Below, one piece after another: positions 1-6,560 of a stretch of 13,171 nucleotides of DNA. The stretch's first letter is position 1. The number at the start of each line of letters is the position of its first letter. Origin of the DNA: Actinobacteria bacterium UBA7422 (GTDB lineage Bacteria > Actinomycetota > Actinomycetes > S36-B12); the NCBI GenBank assembly GCA_002469525.1, contig DKME01000069.1:1-13171 (forward strand). Direction: 5' to 3'. The position numbers were made by a program, and so were the translations under genes. The notes under the pieces are model-generated. The model worked only from the letters and a program-made list of their open reading frames with translations, did not search any database and was not told where the DNA came from.

Positions 1-27
1 AGTAATCAAAGTAATGTGCACCCATGA
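1..27 (+). CDS. Possible C-terminal tail of an upstream gene
   Basis: Frame 1 is open from the window edge and reads SNQSNVHP before TGA at 25-27. That stop overlaps ATG at 24-26 as ATGA, the arrangement seen repeatedly in this tightly packed window, which hints that a plus-strand gene ends here and is coupled to the next one. Eight residues are too few to identify any family. Frame 2 is also open from the edge to TGA at 56-58, so the choice of frame 1 is an inference from the overlap only. Confidence 0.25.
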   Translation, partial: SNQSNVHP

Positions 28-32
28 GCTAA

Positions 33-320
33 TCCATTCTGGAAGACCTGCCATTTGACGAACTTCGACACAAGGCTTTTCACTTAGCGGAAAAGAAACT
101 TGATATTGGGTTCTTCACAGACGTTTTTTCTCACATGCCCGGCATGGTGGCCATTGAAGGTGAGGGCGGCGACCTAGGGTCAATCGGTGGAACATTCATT
201 GAAACCGTCCGTGCCACGAAGGAAATGTTCGGTCATGGTGAATTGAATCCGGAAATGCAGGCGCTATTAACCGCTCGCTTTGCAACCTATATTCGCGCTA
301 ACGATCCAAGTCACCAATAA
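33..320 (+). CDS. Small hypothetical protein with an in-frame stop near its expected start
   Basis: I cannot name a function. The open frame after TAA at 30-32 encodes about 95 residues beginning SILEDLPFDELRHKAF, followed by an Asp/Gly-rich middle (GEGGDLGSIGG) and a helical tail ending ARFATYIRANDPSHQ. The composition looks like a real soluble acidic protein with no signal peptide, membrane segment or cysteines, and it resembles small actinobacterial hypothetical proteins as I recall them (memory, not a search). The natural start would be ATG at 24, overlapping a possible upstream stop as ATGA, but codon 3 is TAA. Without that codon the first in-frame ATG is at 135, which would drop the well-formed DELRHKAFHLAEKK segment and has no Shine-Dalgarno sequence. 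Options are a nonsense mutation or sequence error at codon 3, or a rare start (ATT at 36, CTG at 39). The 3' end overlaps the convergent NuoD-like gene by 23 bases. Confidence 0.5.
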   Translation, partial: SILEDLPFDELRHKAFHLAEKKLDIGFFTDVFSHMPGMVAIEGEGGDLGSIGGTFIETVRATKEMFGHGELNPEMQALLTARFATYIRANDPSHQ

Positions 321-1383
321 CCAAAAACATGCTGCTGATCGCTGCGGGGAGTTGATCAACCCGCAGTCCCTTTAACGTGGGGACCAGGGCTTGGAAGTTA
401 TTAAAAGAAGCAGATCGCAGTTTCAATCGCCATGGTGTTTTGTCCCCGGCGCTCACCAGGTACCAGCCATTGATTCCTGTAGGACCGTCAACCCACGAGT
501 AGGAACTGCCTTCGGGGGCGCGAACAACTTTTGGCAGAACAACGTTGACATCTGCTTCGACAGTGGATTCAAGGTGCGGCCAAATTTGCTCGATTATTTG
601 AACGCTGAGTTCAAGTTGGTCTAACAGTGCCAAAAATCGAGAGTATGCATCGCCATCGTGATACGCATTTGGCCGAGAAATTCGCAGTTGCTGGTAGTTG
701 AGGTAGTCACCGTCAAAGCGCAGGTCGTTGTCGAGTCCACTTGCCCAGGCGACGGGACCGCTAGTTCCGAAAGAGATGGCGTCGGCTTTCGTTAAAACCG
801 CGATCCCTTGCAGTTCATCGGCGTTTAAGTCAACCCTAAGCTTGGGAAGCAATGTGACCAATTGAGCCACTACTTTGACCCCTTCGCTCGTGGCTTCTGC
901 TGGTAGGTCGTGGGCCACCCCACCGATCCGGGCAAACATGGGGTGCACCCGGTTCCCGGTGATCAATTCAAATAAATTAGCAATTTGGTTGCGAAGTTGT
1001 GTTGACCCAGCGGAGGGCAGAAAGGCGATCAGCGCAGAGATTCGTGTGAACTCTGCGAGAAGCATGCGTATCCAGGTTGCCCGCTCTGGCGGGTGGATAC
1101 CCATTGCAGACTCCAGCGTGAGCGCAACTCCAAGTTCAGAAGTAAATGGCGCGTACCAGTCATGACGGTTCGCCAGCATCATGATTTGCCGGTAGTCGCG
1201 GACCTCAAAAAGTTTTTCGGCACCTCGGTGCATGAACCCAATACGCGGTTGAACGGCCGTGATCATTTCGCGCTCGAGGGTCAGTTGTAGTTGAAAGCCA
1301 CCTTGGGCACTCGGATGGAACTCTCCGAGATCGATTGTGATGTCACCGGGAGCCAATCCGATTCCGGCAGTCACGCTACGCAT
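298..1383 (-). CDS. Stand-alone NuoD-like protein (complex I 49 kDa subunit paralogue)
   Basis: The 361-residue protein is homologous along its whole length to NuoD, the large quinone-site subunit of respiratory complex I, but is shorter than usual NuoD proteins (about 400 or more). Recognisable blocks are FHPSAQGG (22-29), IGFMHRGAEKL (48-58), RIGGVAHDLP in the middle, and a C-terminal block with WRLKLRSASF and the terminal GDLDR. In canonical NuoD the first block is HPSTHG or HPAAHG and the later one is RLDY. Here the second histidine is Gln27 and the tyrosine is Trp76, so both known quinone head-group ligands are missing, and the segment that holds the conserved ALD aspartate is shortened. 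There is no cysteine, so it is not a [NiFe] hydrogenase large subunit. It probably has a structural or regulatory role rather than quinone reduction (inference). ATG at 1383 is preceded by AAAAGG at a good spacing. The gene lies 25 bases downstream of the MidA-type gene, so the two are probably cotranscribed. No other nuo genes are nearby. Confidence 0.85.
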   Translation of the reverse strand: MRSVTAGIGLAPGDITIDLGEFHPSAQGGFQLQLTLEREMITAVQPRIGFMHRGAEKLFEVRDYRQIMMLANRHDWYAPFTSELGVALTLESAMGIHPPERATWIRMLLAEFTRISALIAFLPSAGSTQLRNQIANLFELITGNRVHPMFARIGGVAHDLPAEATSEGVKVVAQLVTLLPKLRVDLNADELQGIAVLTKADAISFGTSGPVAWASGLDNDLRFDGDYLNYQQLRISRPNAYHDGDAYSRFLALLDQLELSVQIIEQIWPHLESTVEADVNVVLPKVVRAPEGSSYSWVDGPTGINGWYLVSAGDKTPWRLKLRSASFNNFQALVPTLKGLRVDQLPAAISSMFLVIGDLDR

Positions 1384-1408
1384 TGGGATACCTTTTCACG
1401 GGTTGAGT

Positions 1409-2275
1409 TCACTGTTGAAGCCTGAGGTCTTGAATAAGCCAACTAAAATCATTGACGTCTGAAGGTGACTCAATGAATTGTGTCGCCGTGGTGTCAGGGC
1501 GAACGGCGCTGGCGGCATAGGCGCACGAGTCCAATGCGACATGAGCCGTGATATTGACCGTACCGTTGGGAATGGGTCGGACCGACTTCCCTCGTTGGAA
1601 TCCGGTGAGCGTTCCCGCGTCAAAGGTTCCCAATGACCTCTGCTCGCGGCTATTGGAGTAGTCAACTGCTATGGCTCGACCTGTTTGAAAAACCTGCGTG
1701 AGTTTGGACCAAGCGTGATCTCGTGTGATTCCAATTTCACGTCGCGCATGTGCCACGGTCGGTGGCCACCAGTTTTGCAGCCATTCTGACTCCGCTTGGG
1801 ATATTGGTTCACCCAATATTTCGTGGCCCGTGTCAGGATCGACCAAAACCGTTCGGGCAGTCATGTCCTCGTCGTACTCCACAACACTCAACGGAATGTC
1901 GTCGAGTAATTCGTGAGCAATAACGACACCAAATTGCTCGCGGATTGGGATTTTCCTGACGTCACCACTTGAGACATCGAAAATTTGAGTTTTCCAATTG
2001 AGTTTGTTTTGTGAGATTAAAGTCTTTAATTCGTTGATTAGTGAACCGTCTGACCCACCTGCGTCCAAGATCAAGAAGTTGCTGGGCGAACCGGACTTGA
2101 CACAAGCTTCTTGGAGATAGGGAAATAGTTTCGCAGCCAAATCCGGGTCGGATTTGACCGCCGTGTCAAAGTGGTTATAGGGGTTGGATCCGCCTTTACC
2201 GAACTCGCCGTAGAAGCTGTCAGGACCAAAGGCTGCCGACTCCCATGCGTTAAGCCAAGAAATGTAAGGGGACAC
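1409..2275 (-). CDS. MidA-family (NDUFAF7-like) SAM-dependent methyltransferase
   Basis: This 288-residue protein belongs to the MidA/NDUFAF7 (DUF185) family of SAM-dependent methyltransferases. Mitochondrial NDUFAF7 dimethylates an arginine of NDUFS2, the NuoD homologue, during complex I assembly. Family features visible are an N-terminal AFGPDSFYG (15-23), a SAM-binding loop LILDAGGSDGSL (68-79), HELLDDIP (121-128) in place of the usual NE-LLDALP, RAIAVDYS (200-207), GTLTGFQRGK (221-230) and NITAHVALDS (241-250). The middle glycine of the SAM loop is Ser75, a mild departure. The protein is shorter than mitochondrial members but close to compact bacterial ones. GTG at 2275 is the only good start because an in-frame TGA lies just upstream. 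There is no clear Shine-Dalgarno sequence, but TACCGT (2289 to 2284) sits 8 bases before GTG, compatible with a leaderless message. It is the first gene of a two-gene unit with the NuoD-like gene, its obvious candidate substrate. Confidence 0.85.
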   Translation of the reverse strand: MSPYISWLNAWESAAFGPDSFYGEFGKGGSNPYNHFDTAVKSDPDLAAKLFPYLQEACVKSGSPSNFLILDAGGSDGSLINELKTLISQNKLNWKTQIFDVSSGDVRKIPIREQFGVVIAHELLDDIPLSVVEYDEDMTARTVLVDPDTGHEILGEPISQAESEWLQNWWPPTVAHARREIGITRDHAWSKLTQVFQTGRAIAVDYSNSREQRSLGTFDAGTLTGFQRGKSVRPIPNGTVNITAHVALDSCAYAASAVRPDTTATQFIESPSDVNDFSWLIQDLRLQQ

Positions 2276-2309
2276 GGGACATCACGGTAGTCACCCATAG
2301 GCTTTCGAC
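2276..2309. promoter_or_regulatory. 34-bp divergent promoter region, two TANNNT boxes
   Basis: This short gap separates two divergent operons. On the minus strand TACCGT (2289 to 2284) lies 8 bases before the GTG of the MidA-type gene. On the plus strand TAGGCT (2298-2303) lies 6 bases before the ATG of the DUF2520 gene. Both fit the TANNNT -10 consensus with the spacing expected for leaderless transcription, and neither gene has a clear Shine-Dalgarno sequence. Any -35 contacts would fall inside the opposite gene or its -10. Each match alone is weak, and no operator palindrome was seen. Confidence 0.35.
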
Positions 2310-3179
2310 ATGGACTCGCCTCCGCGCTTACGCATTGGTGTAATCGGCGCTGGCAGGGTTGGCGCAGTCTTGGGCGCCGCGCTTCGGGCCGCCGGTCACA
2401 ATTGTGTTGGGGTGAGTGCGGTTTCGGACCTGTCCAGGCTTCGAGCTGAAGCGCTTCTGCCAAATGTCGAGATTAAATCGGCCGATCAAGTCGTGGCCGA
2501 GTCCGAATTGGTTGTCCTGGCAGTGCCCGACAGTGTGCTCCCCGAATTGATCCGTGGGTTTTCGGTCAGTGGGGTATTTGTTCCGGGACAGTTCGTGGCG
2601 CACACCTCAGGGAATTATGGAATTGGAGTTTTTGAGTCAGCACCAGAAGTTTCCCCAATGGCGATTCACCCGGCCATGACGTTCACGGGGACTAGCGTTG
2701 ATCTCGCCCGAATCGTTGACGCACCATTTGGGGTTACCACGACCCACACACTTCGACCGGTCGCTGAGGCGCTCGTTGTGGAAATGGGCGGTGAGCCGAT
2801 CTGGGTTCCAGAGGAGGCGCGAGCTATTTACCACACCGCAATGGTGCTCAGTTCGAACTACTTGAACGTCCTTGTCAACGAAGCAGTATCGCTGCTCGCC
2901 GAGTCTGGAATGGAAAACCCACAACGTCTGCTCGCACCGTTGTTGAGTGCATCCCTTGACAACGCTCTACGGCTAGGGGACAAAGGGTTGACAGGTCCAA
3001 TTGCCCGCGGTGACACCGAGGTGATTCACAAGCACCTTGAGGCGCTGGCTGACCGACCAAGTTCACAGAATGCATACCGGGCACTTGCGAAACTTGCCAC
3101 AGACCGAGCATTAGGCGCTGGACTACTTTCTATCGATCAAGCGACGGAACTTTTTGTTGAACTGAGTGAGCGTCCGTGA
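2310..3179 (+). CDS. Rossmann-fold DUF2520 oxidoreductase-like protein
   Basis: The 289-residue protein has an N-terminal NAD(P)-binding Rossmann domain with GAGRVG (13-18) after a first strand LRIGVIG. It continues with LAVPDS (70-75), HTSG (98-101), the family-typical IHPAMTF (119-125), and a helical C-terminal DUF2520 domain starting near YHTAMVLSSNY (174-184) and containing LTGPIARGD (227-235). It matches the type of Rv3603c, which also sits directly before panC in Mycobacterium tuberculosis. The fold, cofactor loop and place resemble ketopantoate reductase (PanE), so a dehydrogenase step in pantothenate synthesis is an attractive but unproven role. ATG at 2310 is the first start after an in-frame TAG at 2298. 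The stop TGA overlaps the panC GTG by four bases, so the genes are probably translationally coupled. Confidence 0.85.
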   Translation: MDSPPRLRIGVIGAGRVGAVLGAALRAAGHNCVGVSAVSDLSRLRAEALLPNVEIKSADQVVAESELVVLAVPDSVLPELIRGFSVSGVFVPGQFVAHTSGNYGIGVFESAPEVSPMAIHPAMTFTGTSVDLARIVDAPFGVTTTHTLRPVAEALVVEMGGEPIWVPEEARAIYHTAMVLSSNYLNVLVNEAVSLLAESGMENPQRLLAPLLSASLDNALRLGDKGLTGPIARGDTEVIHKHLEALADRPSSQNAYRALAKLATDRALGAGLLSIDQATELFVELSERP

Positions 3180-4027
3180 CCGAGTTGATCCACCATGTCC
3201 GTGAACTGACTCGTTTGTCGGGAGTGCGAAGGGCGCTCGTGCCAACCATGGGAGCCCTGCACCAGGGACACCTTGACCTAGTCAATGCGGCCCGCGAGAA
3301 AGTTGGACCAACGGGAGAGGTGGTTCTCTCTATTTTTGTGAATCCGACACAGTTTGGAGACCCCGCAGATCTTGAAAAATATCCACGGACGCTTGAAACT
3401 GATCTCGAAAAATGCGAGGCACAAGGGGTCGACGTTGTTTTCGCGCCCACTGTAGGTGAGATGTATCCCGAGGGGATCGGATCCCCACATTCGATTTCAG
3501 TACAGCCAGGCCCACTTGGTTCCGTTCTGGAAGGCGCTGATCGACCAGGGCACTTTGCGGGAGTTCTGACCGTAGTGTGCAAATTCCTGAATATTGCTCA
3601 ACCCAATTGTGCGTTCTTTGGCGAAAAGGATTACCAGCAGCTCACCCTTATTTCCCAGATGGTTCAACAATTGAATTTTCCGGTTGACATTGTTGGAGTT
3701 CCCACACGACGAGAGCCTGATGGCCTCGCAATGAGTTCTCGTAACGCATTTCTTAATTCCGAACAGAGAGAGCAAGCTGCCACGATTTCCCGCGCCTTGT
3801 TTGCCGCACAGCAGGTACAGGGAACCATTAGGGAAAAGATCGACACGGCGGAGTCAGTGCTACGAGGAGTTGGTAACACTTCATATTTGGTCGCAATGTC
3901 GGAAGGTCTCGTGCGCGAGTATGACCCCGGGGAAGTAGCCTTCGCGGGTCGGTTACTTTATGCCGGGGTCCTGGGCAATACGCGGTTAATTGACAACATG
4001 GCAATCGGGATTGAGAGTGACACGTGA
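3176..4027 (+). CDS. panC: Pantothenate synthetase (pantoate--beta-alanine ligase)
   Basis: PanC joins D-pantoate and beta-alanine with ATP, through a pantoyl-adenylate, to make pantothenate in the cytosol. The 283-residue length is normal. The class-defining HxGH is at His29 and His32 within VPTMGALHQGH. Further family blocks are SIFVNPTQFG (52-61), DLEKYPRT (65-72), GADRPGHFAGV (120-130), the ATP and pantoate site GEKDYQ (149-154, Lys151), and the KMSKS-like loop AMSSRN (185-190). The GTG start overlaps the DUF2520 stop as GTGA and the stop overlaps the nadB GTG in the same way, so it is the second gene of a coupled operon. panD, which often follows panC in actinobacteria, is absent; nadB takes that place. 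Confidence 0.97.
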   Translation: MTELIHHVRELTRLSGVRRALVPTMGALHQGHLDLVNAAREKVGPTGEVVLSIFVNPTQFGDPADLEKYPRTLETDLEKCEAQGVDVVFAPTVGEMYPEGIGSPHSISVQPGPLGSVLEGADRPGHFAGVLTVVCKFLNIAQPNCAFFGEKDYQQLTLISQMVQQLNFPVDIVGVPTRREPDGLAMSSRNAFLNSEQREQAATISRALFAAQQVQGTIREKIDTAESVLRGVGNTSYLVAMSEGLVREYDPGEVAFAGRLLYAGVLGNTRLIDNMAIGIESDT

Positions 4028-5661
4028 GTGAAATTCGTATCCCCCGCTGGCTCACCTCGGATTCACCCGGTTGGCAGGTGGAAGCCGACGTAATTGTGAT
4101 CGGTTCCGGCGTCGCTGGCTTGTCGGCTGCAATTCATGCGCGACGCACCGGACATCGAGTCTTGATTTTGACAAAGGCCCATATCGATGAAGGTTCAACC
4201 CGTTGGGCCCAAGGTGGAATCGCGGCAGCATTGGCAGAGGATGACTCACCATCTGAGCACCGAGACGACACCATGAGTGCTGGTGCAGGTCTGTGCAATC
4301 CGAGTGCGGTGGAAGTTTTGGTCACGGAGGGACCACAGGCCGTCCGAGACTTGATTTCACTTGGTGCAAATTTTGATTTAGAGCCCAGTGGAGAAATTTC
4401 GCTCACCCGTGAAGGGGGACACCACCGCGATCGAATTGCACACGCCGGTGGCGACGCAACAGGTGCTGAGATTTCGCGTGCATTGGTTTCGGCGGTGCTC
4501 AACGACCCGGAAATCGAAATAATTGAGAACGCTTTGGCCCTTGACCTACTGACCGATCACACTGGAGCGGCACAAGGCGTGACCCTGCACGTAATGGGTT
4601 CGGGTCAGAGGGACGGGATTGGGGCAGCACTCGCGCCAGCCGTGATCTTGACAACAGGCGGGTTCGGCCAAGTTTTTGGGCAGACCACGAACCCGTACGT
4701 CTCAACAGGGGATGGAATCGCCTTAGCGTTGCGAGCAGGCGCCAAAGTTGCCGACCTTGAGTTCGTACAGTTCCACCCGACAGTTTTGTGGTTGGGACCA
4801 CTCGCGCAAGGACAACAACCGTTGGTGAGTGAAGCGGTTCGCGGTGAGGGTGCTCGACTCCTTGACCCTGACCTGCAACCGTTCATGGCCGATATTCATG
4901 AACTTGGTGACCTAGCACCTCGAGATGTTGTTGCCAAGGAGATCATGAAAAAGATGCGTGCATCAGGATCCGCTCACGTCTGGCTTGACGGCCGCACATT
5001 GGGCGCCGATACCTGGGTTCGCCGGTTCCCCACGATCTTGGCAAGTGCCAGGTCTCGGGGTATCGACCCGGTCACCGACTTGATTCCCGTTGGTCCAGCC
5101 CAACATTACGTGTCTGGCGGAGTCGTGACAGATCTATTTGGTCGCACCAATATTCCGGGGCTTTATGCGGCAGGTGAGGTCGCATGTACGGGTGTACATG
5201 GCGCAAATCGACTCGCATCAAATTCACTCCTGGAAGGGTTAGTGTATTCGCGAAGGATCATGCAAGCGATGAACATGGATTCACTTGAAAGGAGAGATAG
5301 TGTTGTTGGCTCCCCACAGGATTCCTACATAATCCCGCACCGACTTAGGCGAGACATGCAAAGTGTCATGGACCGTAATGCCGGGGTGTTAAGAAGTGAG
5401 GCCTCGCTTTTACACGCACAAAAATGGCTAAACAAGCTCGAACGAACGGGTGCGAAGGCGTGCACGGAAGACTGGGAGAGCGCCAACCTATTTACGGTGT
5501 CTCAGGTCTTGATTGACAATGCCCTTGTAAGGCAGGAAACACGTGGCTCGCATTGGCGCGAGGACTACCCCGAGAGCATGACTGATTTCGAGGTTCGGCT
5601 AGTTTCTCACCGTTCACCCGAAGGCGGATTGATCACTACGACAACCGGAATAGGTACCTGA
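4024..5661 (+). CDS. nadB: L-aspartate oxidase
   Basis: NadB is an FAD enzyme that oxidises L-aspartate to iminoaspartate, which NadA condenses with dihydroxyacetone phosphate to quinolinate. In the 545-residue protein, the FAD-binding GSGVAG is at 27-32 and STRWAQGG at 58-65. The active-site residues known in E. coli have clear counterparts: Glu130 in LTREGG, Arg300 in LAPRD, His361 in QHYVSGG and Arg396 in GANRLASNS. The flavin-contacting C-terminal block LYAAGEVACTGVHG is intact, and a helical C-terminal domain follows. The GTG start overlaps panC by four bases and the stop overlaps the nadC ATG as TGATG. nadA is not in the window, so quinolinate formation depends on a gene elsewhere. Confidence 0.97.
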   Translation: MSEIRIPRWLTSDSPGWQVEADVIVIGSGVAGLSAAIHARRTGHRVLILTKAHIDEGSTRWAQGGIAAALAEDDSPSEHRDDTMSAGAGLCNPSAVEVLVTEGPQAVRDLISLGANFDLEPSGEISLTREGGHHRDRIAHAGGDATGAEISRALVSAVLNDPEIEIIENALALDLLTDHTGAAQGVTLHVMGSGQRDGIGAALAPAVILTTGGFGQVFGQTTNPYVSTGDGIALALRAGAKVADLEFVQFHPTVLWLGPLAQGQQPLVSEAVRGEGARLLDPDLQPFMADIHELGDLAPRDVVAKEIMKKMRASGSAHVWLDGRTLGADTWVRRFPTILASARSRGIDPVTDLIPVGPAQHYVSGGVVTDLFGRTNIPGLYAAGEVACTGVHGANRLASNSLLEGLVYSRRIMQAMNMDSLERRDSVVGSPQDSYIIPHRLRRDMQSVMDRNAGVLRSEASLLHAQKWLNKLERTGAKACTEDWESANLFTVSQVLIDNALVRQETRGSHWREDYPESMTDFEVRLVSHRSPEGGLITTTTGIGT

Positions 5662-6560
5662 TGCAGTCGCACAAAATAAAGCGGGAGTTAGCGGACCAAC
5701 TGATCGCTGCTGGCCTGAATCCACTCGACGTGTCAGAGGTAGTGCTTCGAGCATTACACGAAGATTGTGATGTTAACGGTGACGTGACGTCTGCTGCCAC
5801 GATCCCACCCGATCAAGTCTCAACATTGGACCTGGTAGCTCGGGCTCCAGGAACCGTCGCCGGAATCCCCGTCGCGGCCGCCGTCTTCGCAGTACTTGGT
5901 GGAAATTCAGTTCTGATTGACATGCTTTCGACCGATGGACAACAGGTAGTTGCTGGGACGGTACTTCTCAGTGTTCACGGACCAACCGGAGTCTTGCTTC
6001 AAGGGGAAAGACCAGCACTCAACCTACTGAGTCACTTGAGCGCTATTGCTACTGCGACGCAATCATGGGTTGTCGCTCTTGAAACGTCTCTCACTCAGGT
6101 TCGAGACACTCGAAAGACCACGCCGGGGCTGCGAACTCTTGACAAGTACGCGGTGCGCTGTGGCGGAGGAATCAACCACCGAATGAATCTCTCCGACGCT
6201 GCACTAATTAAGGACAATCACGTGGTGGCTGCCGGTGGCGTTGCCCAGGCCTTTGAATTAATAAAGGAACGTTTTCCAGATTTACCTGTTGAAGTTGAAG
6301 TGGATTCACTCGACCAGTTGACCGAGGCGCTCGAGGTGGGAGCTGATTTAGTCCTGCTGGACAATTTCACGATTGACGAACTCTCCAAAGCTGTGCGTAT
6401 TAATCAAGGCCGAGCCAAGCTTGAAGCAAGCGGTGGCTTCACTCTTGATCAAGCTCAAGCCGTAGGAGATACCGGTGTTGATTACGTTGCCGTGGGAGCG
6501 ATCACCCACTCGGCTCCGAGTCTTGATATTGGTGCAGACCTTCGAATGGAGACAATCTGA
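5661..6560 (+). CDS. nadC: Nicotinate-nucleotide pyrophosphorylase (quinolinate phosphoribosyltransferase)
   Basis: NadC converts quinolinate and PRPP to nicotinate mononucleotide, CO2 and pyrophosphate, the entry point to NAD. The 299-residue protein has DVNGDVTSAATIP near the N terminus, a hinge-like ARAPGTVAGIP, then GERPALNLLSHLS. The active-site block is VRDTRKTTPG (Arg148, Arg151, Lys152), with AVRCGGGINHR next and ALIKDNH (Lys184, His187). VEVEVD (Glu213, Asp215) and LLDNF (Asp234) line the substrate site. The C-terminal SGG and VAVGAITHSAPSLD form the phosphate-binding end of the barrel. Length and motifs are normal. It shares one base with the nadB stop and one with the coaX start, so it is translated from the middle of the same coupled operon. 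Confidence 0.97.
   Translation: MQSHKIKRELADQLIAAGLNPLDVSEVVLRALHEDCDVNGDVTSAATIPPDQVSTLDLVARAPGTVAGIPVAAAVFAVLGGNSVLIDMLSTDGQQVVAGTVLLSVHGPTGVLLQGERPALNLLSHLSAIATATQSWVVALETSLTQVRDTRKTTPGLRTLDKYAVRCGGGINHRMNLSDAALIKDNHVVAAGGVAQAFELIKERFPDLPVEVEVDSLDQLTEALEVGADLVLLDNFTIDELSKAVRINQGRAKLEASGGFTLDQAQAVGDTGVDYVAVGAITHSAPSLDIGADLRMETI

Noticed and set aside
298..1383. The NuoD-like protein as a [NiFe] hydrogenase large subunit
   Set aside because: There is no cysteine in the protein, so the metal-binding CxxC motifs cannot be present.
1396..1665. Minus-strand ORF of 89 residues inside the MidA-type gene
   Set aside because: It lies in another frame of a well-supported gene, and its Ser/Arg/Pro-rich product looks like a shadow translation.
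3130..3582. Minus-strand ORF of 150 residues antisense to panC
   Set aside because: Arg/Ser/Pro/Cys-rich composition, no domain recognised, and it runs opposite conserved PanC motifs.
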